Below are positions 18,583 through 27,577 of a DNA stretch of 35,190 nt, piece by piece. The stretch covers positions 1-35,190 of the forward strand of contig JAGVUA010000128.1 of the NCBI GenBank assembly GCA_019136545.1. Reading direction: 5' to 3'. How positions within the stretch are numbered: the stretch's first letter is position 1; every line of letters starts with the position of its first letter. The translations under genes were made by a program, and so were the position numbers. This DNA comes from Betaproteobacteria bacterium (GTDB taxonomy: Bacteria > Pseudomonadota > Gammaproteobacteria > Burkholderiales > Rhodocyclaceae). The notes beneath the pieces are model-generated. The model was given only the letters and a program-made list of their open reading frames with translations. It had not been told where the DNA came from and ran no database searches.

Positions 18583-19204
18583 GTTTCTGTCGATGCTGTT
18601 GTGGCTGGCGAGCGTTGCACCGGCTTGGGCGGGGGTGTACGACGAAATCCTGATCGCGGCCCGCGACAACCGGACCGAGCAAGTGATCGACCTGGTCCGT
18701 CGAGGCATGGACCCCAACACTTCCGATCCCTCGGGTATGACCTTGCTGATGTTCGCGGCCAATAACGGCAACATGGAACTTCTCGATTTCTTGTTAAGAA
18801 ATCGCGCCAACACAATGAAATACAACAGGTATGGAGATACGGCGCTGGCCTTGGCGGCCTTGCGTGGGCATGCGCCCATCGTCCGCCGCCTGATCGAGGC
18901 GGGCGCCGATCTCTCGGGGCCGGGATGGGCGCCGCTGCAGTACGCGGCGTTTGCCGGGCATGCCGATGTGGTGCGGCTGCTGCTGGCCAAAAAACCGGAT
19001 CTCGACAAGCGGGCGCCCAATCGCCAGACCGCGCTGATGCTCGCCGCGCGCAACGGGCATCAGGAAGTCGTCAAGCTGCTCATCGAGGCGGACGCCGACA
19101 TGGATCTGACCGACGCGGACGGCCAGTCGGCCATGAATCTCGCCCGCAAGTCGGGCAATACCGAGATCGCGGACTACCTGAAACGTCAGGGCGCGGTCGA
19201 ATAG
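18557..19204 (+). CDS. secreted/periplasmic ankyrin-repeat protein
   Basis: A 215-residue protein with a clear signal peptide (basic start, hydrophobic core, AxA cleavage site AWA near residue 25). About five ankyrin repeats follow (roughly 27-213), seen as recurring G-x-T-x-L-x-x-A-A-x-x-G-H and LL-x-x-x-A-D patterns. Ankyrin repeats mediate protein contacts; no partner can be read from sequence. The ATG at 18557 lies inside tatD, 26 bases before its stop, so it is probably the last gene of the mltG operon. A variant of the dispersed motif lies just after its stop. Confidence 0.88.
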   Translation: MTKISLPLKFLSMLLWLASVAPAWAGVYDEILIAARDNRTEQVIDLVRRGMDPNTSDPSGMTLLMFAANNGNMELLDFLLRNRANTMKYNRYGDTALALAALRGHAPIVRRLIEAGADLSGPGWAPLQYAAFAGHADVVRLLLAKKPDLDKRAPNRQTALMLAARNGHQEVVKLLIEADADMDLTDADGQSAMNLARKSGNTEIADYLKRQGAVE

Positions 19205-19216
19205 GGCTTCTTCGGC

Positions 19217-19236
19217 GGCGTGCCGCCGCTGACTTT
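19217..19236 (+). repeat. dispersed motif copy G (short spacer)
   Basis: GGCG TGC CGCC G CTGACTTT; the spacer is one base instead of four. It lies in the 40-base gap between the convergent ankyrin and isocitrate dehydrogenase genes, where bases 19213-19228 can fold into a short GC hairpin. Confidence 0.7.
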
Positions 19237-19244
19237 GGCCGGCA

Positions 19245-20285
19245 TCAGCCGGCCGCCCGGATTCGCCGGGTCAGCGCGTCGGCGAATTCGCGTGTGCCGG
19301 CCTTGCCGCCCAGGTCGCCGGTCCTGACGCCGTCGATGTTCAGGGTTTGATCGATGGCGGTGCGCAAGCGCTGGCCAAGATCGCCTCGGCCGACGTGATC
19401 GAGCATCATCGCCGCCGCCAGCATCAGCGCGATCGGATTGGCGATGCCCTTGCCGGCGATATCGGGCGCCGAGCCGTGCACGGCTTCGAAAATGGCCGCT
19501 TGCTCGCCGATATTGGCCCCCGGCGCCATGCCGAGCCCGCCAACCAGCCCGGCGATCTCGTCGGACAGGATGTCGCCGAACAGGTTGGTTGTTACCAGCA
19601 CGTCGAACTGCCAGGGATTCATCACCAGTTTCATCGCGCAGGCGTCCACGATCACTTCCTCGAAGACGATCCGGTCCTTGTATTCGTCGACATGCAATTG
19701 GCGCGCGGTCTCGAGGAAAATGCCCGTCAGCGCCTTCATGATGTTAGCCTTGTGCACGACGGTGACTTTCTTGCGGCCATTGCGGATCGCGTAGTCGAAA
19801 GCAAAACGGAGGATGCGGCGGCAACCCTGGCGGGTGTTGATGCCCGTGCTCATGCCCACGGCGTGGGGATCGCCGTCGATGGGGATGAAATGCTCGTAAC
19901 CCATGTACAAGCCTTCGTTGTTTTCCCGCACCAGGACGAGATCGATATTGTCGAAGCGACCGCCCGGGATGAGGGTTCGCGCCGGCCGCAGGTTGGCGTA
20001 AAGCTTGAATTCCTCGCGCAGTTGGACATTCACCGAGCGGTAGCCGCCGCCCACCGGCGTCTCCAGCGGCCCCTTGAGCGCCAGCCGGGTCTTGCGAATG
20101 CTGTCCAGGCAGGCTCGCGGCAGCGGTTCGCCGCAGGCCGCCACGCTGGCCGCTCCGGCGATTTGTCGATCCCAGACGAAAGGCGCGTCGAGAGCCTCCA
20201 GTACCTGAAGGGTGGCCTCGGTGATCTCGGGGCCGATGCCATCGCCGGGGATCAAGGTGACCGCTACGGGCTGCTGGGGACTCAT
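19245..20285 (-). CDS. NAD-type isocitrate dehydrogenase
   Basis: Beta-decarboxylating dehydrogenase of 346 residues, probably oxidising isocitrate to 2-oxoglutarate in the TCA cycle. Seen: IPGDGIGPE at the N-terminus, the substrate-binding S-x-N-x-x-L-R-x-x-x-x-L-Y-A-N-x-R-P pattern, HKANIMK, TTNLFGDILSDEIAG, and the coenzyme loop EAVHGSAPDIAGKGIANP. The short length and this loop suggest the NAD-linked homodimeric type rather than the roughly 415-residue NADP enzyme. A related homoisocitrate or isopropylmalate enzyme is less likely. The ATG at 20285 has GGAG nine bases upstream; an earlier ATG at 20300 lacks a binding site. Confidence 0.88.
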   Translation of the reverse strand: MSPQQPVAVTLIPGDGIGPEITEATLQVLEALDAPFVWDRQIAGAASVAACGEPLPRACLDSIRKTRLALKGPLETPVGGGYRSVNVQLREEFKLYANLRPARTLIPGGRFDNIDLVLVRENNEGLYMGYEHFIPIDGDPHAVGMSTGINTRQGCRRILRFAFDYAIRNGRKKVTVVHKANIMKALTGIFLETARQLHVDEYKDRIVFEEVIVDACAMKLVMNPWQFDVLVTTNLFGDILSDEIAGLVGGLGMAPGANIGEQAAIFEAVHGSAPDIAGKGIANPIALMLAAAMMLDHVGRGDLGQRLRTAIDQTLNIDGVRTGDLGGKAGTREFADALTRRIRAAG

Positions 20286-20453
20286 GTCGGAAAGCTCCAT
20301 GGGGGTTGAATCGCAAACGCTTAAACGTCGGGCTTCGGTCATAATTGCGGCTCATCTGACCTTCAAGGATTATGGTCGCGATACCTTACCGAAAACTGAA
20401 TAATCTCCACGGCTTCCTTTCCCCGGCGTCTTAAGACCGATATCGAAACGGAC

Positions 20454-20927
20454 ATGATCAAAGTGCTGTTCGTCTGCATGGGCAACATCTGCCGTTCGCC
20501 AACGGCGGAAGGCGTGTTTCGGACACTGTCCGAACGCGCCGGATTGGGAGGCCGCATCGAGATCGATTCGGCCGGCACGCACGGCTATCACATCGGCGCG
20601 TCTCCCGATCCTCGGACCCAGAAAGCGGCGGCAATGCGCGGTTACGATCTGTCGAAGCTGCGGGCGCGGCGGGTCCGGGAGGCTGACTTTCTGCGCTTCG
20701 ATCATATTTTGGCGATGGATCGGGACAACTTGGCGTCGCTGCGGCAGGCGTGCCCGACCGAGGAGCGCCATCGTCTTGGACTCATGCTCGATTTCGGCAA
20801 CTCCGGCGAGCGCGACGTGCCCGACCCCTACTATGGCGGGCCCGAAGGATTCGAGCGCGTGCTCGACTTGATCGAGGATGCCGCCGCCGGGCTCGTCGAG
20901 ACGCTCCGGGAGCGGTCCCGGGACTAA
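20454..20927 (+). CDS. low-molecular-weight protein-tyrosine phosphatase
   Basis: Cytosolic phosphatase of 157 residues acting on phosphotyrosine, with the complete C-X5-R loop Cys8-M-G-N-I-C-Arg14-Ser15 and the general-acid loop DVPDPYYGG. The usual partner of bacterial family members is a BY-type tyrosine kinase in polysaccharide export, but none is nearby, so the substrate is unknown. Divergent from the isocitrate dehydrogenase gene across 168 bases and convergent with rne. It contains a degraded motif copy at 20668-20690. Confidence 0.95.
   Translation: MIKVLFVCMGNICRSPTAEGVFRTLSERAGLGGRIEIDSAGTHGYHIGASPDPRTQKAAAMRGYDLSKLRARRVREADFLRFDHILAMDRDNLASLRQACPTEERHRLGLMLDFGNSGERDVPDPYYGGPEGFERVLDLIEDAAAGLVETLRERSRD
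20668..20690 (+). repeat. dispersed motif copy H (degraded palindrome)
   Basis: GGCG GGT CCGG GAGG CTGACTTT within the tyrosine phosphatase gene; the right arm of the palindrome is altered. Confidence 0.5.
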
Positions 20928-20963
20928 GAAAGAAAGCGGCCGCCGGGAGCTATCCCGACGGCC
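20927..20963 (-). terminator. intrinsic terminator for rne
   Basis: Stem GGCCGCCGGGA (20938-20948) pairs with TCCCGACGGCC (20953-20963) with one mismatch around a GCTA loop. On the minus strand it is followed by the T-rich GCTTTCTTTCTTA, placing a factor-independent terminator about 35 bases after the rne stop. On the plus strand the tail is not T-rich, so it serves the tyrosine phosphatase gene poorly. Confidence 0.65.
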
Positions 20964-20997
20964 TATGGTGCGCTGACCAGGGGGTGTCCCCGCGGTG

Positions 20998-23781
20998 TCA
21001 GTCGTGCCTGGTTTCCACCATTTGCAGCGGTTCGGCGGCGACCGCCACGGGGGGTTTGGGCTTGCGGCCCAGCTTGGGCGCGTCCGATGGCGCTGGCGGA
21101 GGGGCGTTTGTCGACGCGGCCGTTTCAATCATCACCAGGCCGGCCTGCTCGAGATTCGCCGTCAGATCGATGCTCGGCGCTTCGGCAAGCGCCGTAACCG
21201 CAACCACAGGAGCTTCGGCGACGGCTGCGACCACCGGCTCGACAGGCTCGACCACGATTTCCGCGAGCAGGGCGGCGGGCGCCGGTATCTCGACCGGGCT
21301 TGGCGCCGTGACCTCGGGTTGGGCGGGCGGGACCTGGGATGCGACCGGGAGGTCTGGCGTCGTTTCGATCGGCATCGGCATCGGCACGGGCCAGGGCATG
21401 GGCCGAACCTGAGCCGCCTTCTCGATGGTCGTCGTCGGTTCCGCGGGTAGCTCGGCGGAGGGCTGATCACCGACGGCGGTGGTTGACAGATCGGCCGCTG
21501 CGGCTTCTTCGCGACGTTCGCCGCGACCCCGGCCGCCTCGGCCGCGCCGGCGACGGCCGCCGCCTTCACCGTTCGATTCGGGCGCGCCCGCCGTCTCGCT
21601 CGGTGGCACCTCGACCGGCTGCAACGGCGCCTCCGATGCCTCGATCAGGGGCAGGGCGGCGTCGGCGCGGGGCGCTTTCGTCTGGCGCGCTTCGCCATTG
21701 CGCTCGTCGCGCTGCTTGTCCTCCCGACGCTCGCCTCGTTCGCCGCGTCCGCGGCGTCCTTCCTTCTGCTGCGGTGGCTGTCCTTCGGCGCCTTCCTCGC
21801 GCCGGGCTGCTTGCGAGCGCTGGTTTTCAGTCCGTTCGCGCTTTTCGCCGGGTTCGCGATTGGGCCGGCTTTCACGGGGTTCGCGGGGCTCACGGGCTTG
21901 GGTCTCGCGGGTTTCACGGGTCTCGCGACTTTCGCGATTGTCGCGGCGTCCGCGTCCGCGTTCGCCTCGCTCGCGCGTGCCGCGTTCGCTTCGTTCGCCG
22001 CGCGACTCATCCCTGTCCTTGCGCGATGACTTCTCGGGCTTGCTTTCCGTTTTGGCCGGCGCTGCGGCCGGGCCGCTGGTGAACCAGCCGATGATCTTGG
22101 CGATGATGCCGGGCTCGGGCTTCGTTTCTGCCGGCCGCGGCTCGGGCTTCGGCGGTGCCACCGGCGCCGGCTGGTCGGGCGTGATGCCCTTGACGGCGGC
22201 TTCCGGCCGCGCTGGCTTGGTGTCGGCCTGTGCGGAAGGGGGCTGGTAGGCCTCTTCCATCTTCTTTTCCGCCATCTGGTAGCTCGGGATGGTGATGTCC
22301 TCGGCGTTCAGCTGATCGTGGCGCAGGCGGATGATTTCGTGTTGCGGGGTTTCGAATTGTCGGTTGGGCACGATCACCAGATTGATCCGGTGGCGCACCT
22401 CGATGCGGGCGATATCGACCCGCTTCTCGTTGAGCAGGAAAGTGCCGACATCGACGGGGACCTGCGCATGGATGGCGCCGGTGTTTTCCTTCATGGCCTC
22501 CTCTTCGAGGATGCGCAGGATGTGCAGCGCGGCCGATTCGGTCGAGCGGATATGGCCGGTACCGGTGCAGCGCGGGCAGGTGATATAGCTGGTCTCGGCG
22601 AGCGCCGGGCGCAAGCGCTGGCGCGAGAGTTCCAGCAGACCAAAGCGCGAGATCTTGCCCATCTGGACGCGCGCCCGGTCGTAATGCAGCGCGTCGCGCA
22701 GGCGATTCTCGACTTCGCGCTGGTTCTTGGCCGATTCCATGTCGATGAAGTCGATGACGATCAAGCCGCCGAGGTCGCGCAGGCGCAACTGGCGGGCAAC
22801 TTCGTCGGCCGCCTCGCAGTTGGTCCGAAAAGCCGTTTCCTCGATGTCGGAACCCTTGGTGGCCCGGCCCGAGTTGACGTCCACCGAGACCAGCGCCTCG
22901 GTGTGGTCGATGACGATCGCGCCTCCCGAGGGCAGGGTGACATGGCGGGAGTAGGCCGACTCGATCTGATGCTCGATCTGGAACCGCGAGAACAGGGGCA
23001 CGTCGTCGCGGTAGCGCTTGATCCGGGACACGTTGTTCGGCATCACGGTGGCCATGAAGTGCTGCGCCTGCTCGAAAATATCGTCGGTGTCGATCAGGAT
23101 CTCGCCGATATCGGCGTGGAAGTAATCGCGGATGGCGCGAATGACCAGGCTCGATTCGAGGTAGATCAGGAAGGCTCCGGATTGCGACTGGGCGGCGCCC
23201 TCGATGGCGCGCCAGAGCTGGAGCAGGTAGTTCATGTCCCACTCGAGCTCTTCCCGGCCGCGGCCGATGCCGGCGGTGCGGGCGATCAGGCTCATGCCCT
23301 GCGGAACTTGCAACTGGTCCATGACTTCGCGCAATTCCTGACGATCTTCGCCTTCGACCCGGCGCGAAACGCCGCCGCCGCGCGGGTTGTTCGGCATGAG
23401 CACCAGATAGCGGCCGGCGAGGGAAATGAAGGTGGTGAGCGCCGCGCCCTTGTTGCCGCGCTCGTCTTTTTCGACCTGAACGATCAACTCCTGGCCGACT
23501 TGCAGGGCATCCTTGATGCTTGCGCGGCCGGCATCGACGCCGGGCTTGAAGTAGGAGCGGGAGACTTCCTTGAAAGGCAGGAAGCCGTGGCGTTCGGCGC
23601 CGTAATCGACGAAGGCGGCTTCGAGGCTGGGCTCGATGCGGGTGATGACTGCCTTGTAGATGTTGCTCTTGCGTTGTTCCTTGGCGGCCGATTCGATGTC
23701 GAGGTCGATCAGCTTTTGACCATCGACGATCGCGACGCGGAGTTCCTCGGCCTGCGTCGCATTGAACAGCATGCGTTTCAT
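20998..23781 (-). CDS. rne: ribonuclease E
   Basis: Essential endonuclease for mRNA decay and rRNA/tRNA processing, organising a degradosome. The 927-residue product has an S1 domain (about 36-120), a 5' sensor/RNase H-like region, and a DNase-I-like catalytic region with Mg ligands Asp301 (SVDVNSG) and Asp344 (VIDFIDM). The zinc-link cysteines are Cys402 and Cys405 (CPRCTGTG). After about residue 510 it turns into a disordered tail: a Pro/Ala/Lys segment, a long Arg/Glu-rich stretch and a Pro/Val/Ala-rich end. The tail length favours RNase E over RNase G. The ATG at 23781 follows GGGAG with a 5-base gap. The 5' leader has a perfect hairpin (23829-23850), a possible autoregulatory element. 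Confidence 0.96.
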   Translation of the reverse strand: MKRMLFNATQAEELRVAIVDGQKLIDLDIESAAKEQRKSNIYKAVITRIEPSLEAAFVDYGAERHGFLPFKEVSRSYFKPGVDAGRASIKDALQVGQELIVQVEKDERGNKGAALTTFISLAGRYLVLMPNNPRGGGVSRRVEGEDRQELREVMDQLQVPQGMSLIARTAGIGRGREELEWDMNYLLQLWRAIEGAAQSQSGAFLIYLESSLVIRAIRDYFHADIGEILIDTDDIFEQAQHFMATVMPNNVSRIKRYRDDVPLFSRFQIEHQIESAYSRHVTLPSGGAIVIDHTEALVSVDVNSGRATKGSDIEETAFRTNCEAADEVARQLRLRDLGGLIVIDFIDMESAKNQREVENRLRDALHYDRARVQMGKISRFGLLELSRQRLRPALAETSYITCPRCTGTGHIRSTESAALHILRILEEEAMKENTGAIHAQVPVDVGTFLLNEKRVDIARIEVRHRINLVIVPNRQFETPQHEIIRLRHDQLNAEDITIPSYQMAEKKMEEAYQPPSAQADTKPARPEAAVKGITPDQPAPVAPPKPEPRPAETKPEPGIIAKIIGWFTSGPAAAPAKTESKPEKSSRKDRDESRGERSERGTRERGERGRGRRDNRESRETRETRETQAREPREPRESRPNREPGEKRERTENQRSQAARREEGAEGQPPQQKEGRRGRGERGERREDKQRDERNGEARQTKAPRADAALPLIEASEAPLQPVEVPPSETAGAPESNGEGGGRRRRGRGGRGRGERREEAAAADLSTTAVGDQPSAELPAEPTTTIEKAAQVRPMPWPVPMPMPIETTPDLPVASQVPPAQPEVTAPSPVEIPAPAALLAEIVVEPVEPVVAAVAEAPVVAVTALAEAPSIDLTANLEQAGLVMIETAASTNAPPPAPSDAPKLGRKPKPPVAVAAEPLQMVETRHD
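21720..22020 (-). repeat. Arg/Glu-rich degenerate repeats in the RNase E tail
   Basis: Coding repeat of RE, RET, RGER and REPRE units in the disordered tail, visible in DNA as recurring TCGCG and TTCGCG words on the plus strand. Typical of arginine-rich RNA-binding regions of RNase E; likely variable in length between strains. Confidence 0.7.
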
Positions 23782-23828
23782 GTATGCTCCCGCGCGTTTT
23801 GGCAGGGCACGACAATCGTTACGAAGCG

Positions 23829-23850
23829 ACCGCCGATTTCAGTCGGCGGT
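23829..23850 (-). promoter_or_regulatory. hairpin in the rne 5' leader
   Basis: Perfect 8-bp stem ACCGCCGA / TCGGCGGT around a six-base loop, about 50-70 bases upstream of the rne start codon. RNase E autoregulates through leader hairpins in E. coli, so this is a candidate equivalent. No T-run follows on the minus strand, so it is not a terminator. Confidence 0.4.
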
Positions 23851-23878
23851 GACGGGGTTTGCGTTGGTAAGGTGCTGG

Positions 23879-23908
23879 ATCATGGGCCAGTAAGCATACA
23901 TATGGCAA
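23879..23908 (-). promoter_or_regulatory. putative rne promoter
   Basis: On the minus strand, -35-like TTGCCA (23908-23903) and -10-like CATGAT (23884-23879) with an 18-base spacer. The predicted leader is about 90 bases and would carry the hairpin at 23829-23850. Confidence 0.4.
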
Positions 23909-24248
23909 ACGGGTGTCGTTCTTTTCGTATCCGCTGCGGTCTCGTTCAAGACGCCCACCGGAAATCGTCTGTGCCTGCGTTGCGCGCAATCAAGTAGTAT
24001 CGCTGCTTCGGGCGAGCGACATACCCTTCGGGGTTGCTCCGAGAGGCTGGACCGGGACGGTGCCGAGCAAATGCCTCAAGCATGTCGAGCGGCGGACCGA
24101 GCCTCTTGCCGCCTCAGCGTTACGCCGGCGAATGGAACATGCGGGAGTACGGGGAGGAGGCAACGTTCCGGGAGGGCGCCACCGGCGCCGCTTCGGGCCG
24201 CCGGGCACGCCGTCGCGGGACGGCAAACCGGCGGCCAGTATATGGGAA

Positions 24249-25211
24249 ATGAAAGACTTAAGCAAAGATTCGCCAACATTACTGGAGGTCGGGGAAGAGT
24301 CGGTCGGCCAGCGTATCGACAACTTCCTGTTGCGACTGGCCAAGGGCGTGCCCAAGAGCCATATTTACAGAATCCTCCGGAGCGGCGAGGTGCGGGTAAA
24401 TAAGGGCCGGGTGGCTGCCGAATATCGGCTTCGGCCAGGCGACGCGGTGCGCGTGCCGCCCATCCGCATCGCGGCCGCAGCCGACCCATCCGCGGTGCCG
24501 GCGCGCGATTTCGACATCGTTTTCGAGGACGACGCGATGATCGTGCTCGACAAGCCGGCCGGCGTTGCGGTGCACGGGGGCAGCGGCGTGAGTTTCGGCG
24601 TCATCGAGCAACTGCGCCGGGCCCGGCCGGAAGCGCGCTTTCTGGAACTGGCGCACCGGCTCGACCGGGAAACGTCGGGGCTGCTGGTCGTGGCCAAGAA
24701 ACGGTCGGCGCTTACTCGGCTGCACGACCTGTTTCGGGAAGGCGGCATCGCCAAGCGCTACCTGGCGCTGGTCAAGGGGCGCTGGTGCAATCCGCTGCAA
24801 CATGTGCGCTTGCCGCTGCACAAGTATTTGACCGAGGAGGGAGAACGCCGGGTCAGCGTTTCCGAGGACGGCAAGCAGGCACATTCCATCGTCCGGCTGG
24901 TGGCGCGCTGGGAAAACTTCAGTTTGGTCGAGGTGGAACTGAAGACCGGCCGCACGCACCAGATCCGCGTCCATCTGACGCATTTGGGGTTTCCGCTGGC
25001 CGGCGATGACAAATATGGCGATTTTTCGATCAACAAACACCTCCAGAAAGCCGGGCTCAAACGCATGTTCCTGCATGCGGCGAAGCTGTCGCTGCCGCAT
25101 CCGCTCACCGGGGTCGCGGTCGCTCTCGAGTCGGGTTTGCCGGACGATTTGAGGCGCTTCATGGCGCGGCTGAATGCCAACGAAACGAGGACTTATGGCG
25201 AAGCGCTTTGA
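24249..25211 (+). CDS. rluC: 23S rRNA pseudouridine synthase RluC
   Basis: Isomerises uridines in 23S rRNA (positions 955, 2504 and 2580 in E. coli). The 320-residue protein has an N-terminal S4 RNA-binding domain (about 18-75, GVPKSHIYRILRSGEVRVNKGR) and a RluA-type catalytic domain with Asp139 in AHRLDRETSG, plus KxGRTHQIRVH. The ATG at 24249 is preceded by a poorly spaced GGGAA; the frame is open further upstream but that part looks non-coding. The gene is divergent from rne, a conserved arrangement in proteobacteria. It overlaps the downstream phosphatase gene by 17 bases. Confidence 0.94.
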   Translation: MKDLSKDSPTLLEVGEESVGQRIDNFLLRLAKGVPKSHIYRILRSGEVRVNKGRVAAEYRLRPGDAVRVPPIRIAAAADPSAVPARDFDIVFEDDAMIVLDKPAGVAVHGGSGVSFGVIEQLRRARPEARFLELAHRLDRETSGLLVVAKKRSALTRLHDLFREGGIAKRYLALVKGRWCNPLQHVRLPLHKYLTEEGERRVSVSEDGKQAHSIVRLVARWENFSLVEVELKTGRTHQIRVHLTHLGFPLAGDDKYGDFSINKHLQKAGLKRMFLHAAKLSLPHPLTGVAVALESGLPDDLRRFMARLNANETRTYGEAL

Positions 25212-25851
25212 ATTGATCGTGTTCGATTGGGACGGCACGCTGATGGATTCGGCGGCAGCCATCGTGGCCAGCATCCAGGCTGCGGCGATCGATCTGGGCC
25301 TGCCGCCGCCGACCGAGGACAAGGCCCGGCACGTGATCGGCCTGGGTTTGCGCGAGGCGCTGAGTTACGCCCTGCCCGAGCTGGAAGCGGGCCGCCATCT
25401 GCAGATGGCGGAGCGCTACGGCCATCACTACCGCGCCCAGGACCAGGACTTGAAGCTGTTCGACGGGGCCGAATCGCTGGTGCGCGATCTCGCGGCGGCC
25501 GGGTACGCGCTGGCGGTGGCCACCGGCAAGTCGCGCGCCGGATTGAATCGAGCGCTGGCCGCGAGCGGGTTGGCGGGGCGATTCCATGCCACGCGCTGCG
25601 CCGACGAATGCCATTCGAAGCCGCATCCGCAAATGCTGGAGCAATTGATGGAGGAACTCGGCGTGCCGCCATCGCTGACTTTGATGATCGGCGATACCAC
25701 CCACGACCTGGAAATGGCGCGCAATGCCGGCACGAGCGCGCTCGGCGTCAGCTACGGCGCGCATTCCCGGGAAGCGCTGGAGTCGATGGCCGCGCTCCGC
25801 TGCGTCGATTCGGTCGCCGAATTGTCGGCGTGGCTGAAACAACACGCTTGA
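25195..25851 (+). CDS. HAD-family phosphatase, Gph-like
   Basis: HAD hydrolase of 218 residues with catalytic Asp11 and Asp13 in FDWDGTLMDS, a helical cap (about 17-80), ATGKSR (motif II), and MIGDTTHDLEMA (motif IV). It resembles phosphoglycolate phosphatases, but small HAD enzymes are hard to assign to one substrate. The ATG at 25195 has GAGG five bases upstream and overlaps the end of rluC. An exact dispersed-motif copy (25660-25682) is read here as GVPPSLTL just before the conserved IGDTTHD. Confidence 0.9.
   Translation: MAKRFELIVFDWDGTLMDSAAAIVASIQAAAIDLGLPPPTEDKARHVIGLGLREALSYALPELEAGRHLQMAERYGHHYRAQDQDLKLFDGAESLVRDLAAAGYALAVATGKSRAGLNRALAASGLAGRFHATRCADECHSKPHPQMLEQLMEELGVPPSLTLMIGDTTHDLEMARNAGTSALGVSYGAHSREALESMAALRCVDSVAELSAWLKQHA
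25660..25682 (+). repeat. dispersed motif copy I (exact)
   Basis: GGCG TGC CGCC ATCG CTGACTTT within the Gph-like gene, read as GVPPSLTL. Confidence 0.8.
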
Positions 25852-25900
25852 TTGATGACGATATACTTGAAGCCGCACATCGACATCAGGAAACCGAACC

Positions 25901-26848
25901 GTGAGCGACAACAACTCGCCGAACTGGGAACGCAAGGTCATTGAATCCCTGGCAGTGGACGCCCTGCGCGAGCAACGCGCGCGGCGCCGGTGGGGCATTT
26001 TTTTCAAGCTGCTGGGGTTCGCCTATCTGACCGTCGTATTGATGCTTGCCTTCGATTGGCCCGGCGACACGGAAAGCCTGGCCGAAGGCAAGAAGCATAC
26101 GGCCGTGATCGATCTGACCGGCGTCATCAGCCACAAGGGAGACGCCAGCGCCGAGAACATCAACGCCGCCCTGCAGGCGGCCTTCGACGACAAGCATACT
26201 GCCGGCATCGTCCTGCGCATCAACAGCCCGGGCGGCAGCCCGGTCCAGGCCGGGATGATCAATGACGAGATCCGGCGGCTGCGCGCCAAGCACGCCGATA
26301 TTCCGCTGCATGCGGTGGTCGAGGACATCTGCGCGTCGGGCGGCTATTACGTGGCGGCGGCGGCCGACAAGATCTTCGTGGACAAGGCCAGCATCGTCGG
26401 CTCGATCGGCGTTTTGATAGACGGCTTCGGCTTCACCGGCACGATGGACAAGCTCGGCGTCGAGCGCCGCCTGCTCACGGCCGGCCAGAACAAAGGCTTC
26501 CTCGATCCCTTTTCCCCGCAGAACGCCCAGCAAAAGGCGCATGCCGAGCAGATGCTCGCGGAAATCCATCAGCAGTTCATCGCGGTCGTCCGTCAGGGCC
26601 GGGGAGCGCGCCTGAAGGAAACGCCCGACATGTTCTCGGGCTTGATGTGGAGCGGCGCAAAAAGCCTGGAACTCGGGCTGGCGGACGAATTTGGCACGGT
26701 GGAGTCGATTGCCCGCGACGTGTTCAAGGCGGAGAGCATTCGCGATTATTCGGTCAAGCCCAATTTCGCCGAAAAGCTGGCCAAGCAGCTCGGCGCCGAC
26801 GTGGCCGAGGGCGCGACCAACATGATGGCGCGCCTGAGCCTGCGCTGA
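25901..26848 (+). CDS. sppA: S49 family signal peptide peptidase (SppA type)
   Basis: Inner-membrane serine peptidase thought to degrade cleaved signal peptides. The 315-residue protein has one membrane helix (about 31-50) and an S49 domain. It shows RINSPGGSP, nucleophile Ser146 in CASGGYY, SIVGSIGV, and a lysine at 198 (GQNKGF) in the position expected for the Ser/Lys dyad of short SppA forms. The start is a GTG at 25901 with AGGA nine bases upstream. It follows the Gph-like gene by 49 bases on the same strand and is convergent with the methyltransferase gene. Confidence 0.92.
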   Translation: MSDNNSPNWERKVIESLAVDALREQRARRRWGIFFKLLGFAYLTVVLMLAFDWPGDTESLAEGKKHTAVIDLTGVISHKGDASAENINAALQAAFDDKHTAGIVLRINSPGGSPVQAGMINDEIRRLRAKHADIPLHAVVEDICASGGYYVAAAADKIFVDKASIVGSIGVLIDGFGFTGTMDKLGVERRLLTAGQNKGFLDPFSPQNAQQKAHAEQMLAEIHQQFIAVVRQGRGARLKETPDMFSGLMWSGAKSLELGLADEFGTVESIARDVFKAESIRDYSVKPNFAEKLAKQLGADVAEGATNMMARLSLR

Positions 26849-26857
26849 GCCGCCGGA

Positions 26858-27577
26858 TCAGCCCAGCATCAGGAATACGGTCGGCCGCCGGTCGAGGTTG
26901 GGCCGCGTTTCGGGCAAAGTCAGTCGTCGCCATTCGCCGATGGTCCGGGTGGCGATGGTTTCTTCCGCCGACGTCAGGCCGGTGGCCAGGCAAAGCCGGG
27001 TTCCCGGCTGGCACGCGGCGAGCAGGGCCGCCAGCAAGGCATCGTTGCGGTAGGGCGCCTCAATGAACAATTGCGTCTGGCCCAGGCGTTTCGATTCCTT
27101 CTCGAGTTCGACGATGCGTTGTTTCCGATCGGGTTCGCGCGCGGGCAGGTAGCCGTGGAAGGCGAAGCGCTGGCCTTCCAGGCCGGAGGCCATCAAGGCC
27201 AGCAAGAGCGACGACGGTCCCACCAGCGGTTTGACGGCGATCCCGATGGCGTGGGCGCGGCGCACGATCGAGGCGCCGGGGTCGGCAACCCCCGGACAGC
27301 CGGCCTCCGATACCAGGCCGACGTCCTCGCCCGCGCGCAGCGGTTCAAGCAGCCGCTCGATGTCGGCCGCCGCGCAGCGTTCGGGCAGCTGCTGGATATC
27401 GATCTGGCGTAGCGGCAGCGGATGGCCCAGCCGCTTCAGCTCCGCGCGCGCCGTCTTGGCGTTTTCGGCGATGAAACGGCTCAGCCGGCAGGCGATATCG
27501 CGCGTTGCCGCGGGCAGGTAGTCCGGCCAAGCTTCGGCGCCCAGGGTCGCCGGCACCAAGTACAGGGTACCGGGCAT
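26858..27577 (-). CDS. RsmI-like SAM-dependent methyltransferase (tetrapyrrole methylase family)
   Basis: A 239-residue member of the tetrapyrrole-methylase fold, related to RsmI, which 2'-O-methylates C1402 of 16S rRNA. Seen: GTLYLVPATLG at the N-terminus, VGLVSEAGCPGVADPG (the SAM/active-site loop), VGPSSLLLALMASG, and FIEAPYRNDALL. The N-terminal segment differs from canonical RsmI (TPIGNLxD), and this paralogue is commonly found beside maf, so the target may differ. Its ATG overlaps the maf stop as TGATG. A degraded motif copy (26916-26938) lies near its 3' end. Confidence 0.85.
   Translation of the reverse strand: MPGTLYLVPATLGAEAWPDYLPAATRDIACRLSRFIAENAKTARAELKRLGHPLPLRQIDIQQLPERCAAADIERLLEPLRAGEDVGLVSEAGCPGVADPGASIVRRAHAIGIAVKPLVGPSSLLLALMASGLEGQRFAFHGYLPAREPDRKQRIVELEKESKRLGQTQLFIEAPYRNDALLAALLAACQPGTRLCLATGLTSAEETIATRTIGEWRRLTLPETRPNLDRRPTVFLMLG
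26916..26938 (-). repeat. dispersed motif copy J (degraded palindrome)
   Basis: On the minus strand GGCG AAT GGCG ACGA CTGACTTT, near the 3' end of the RsmI-like gene, read as RRLTL. Confidence 0.5.

Larger units (their letters stand above)
23782..24248. other. rne/rluC intergenic region
   Basis: The only gene-free stretch over 300 bases (467). The left third holds the rne leader hairpin and promoter candidate. The rest (about 23910-24248) should hold the rluC promoter and leader, but I find no convincing promoter there. Small open frames exist on both strands and look like GC-driven noise. Confidence 0.6.

Noticed and set aside
21720-22020. Short recurring words resembling a CRISPR or tandem array
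   Set aside because: Units are irregular in length and encode the Arg/Glu-rich RNase E tail; there are no unique spacers of constant size.
22318-23997. A 559-codon plus-strand open frame opposite rne
   Set aside because: Antisense to the conserved RNase E catalytic core; no motif and no ribosome binding site.
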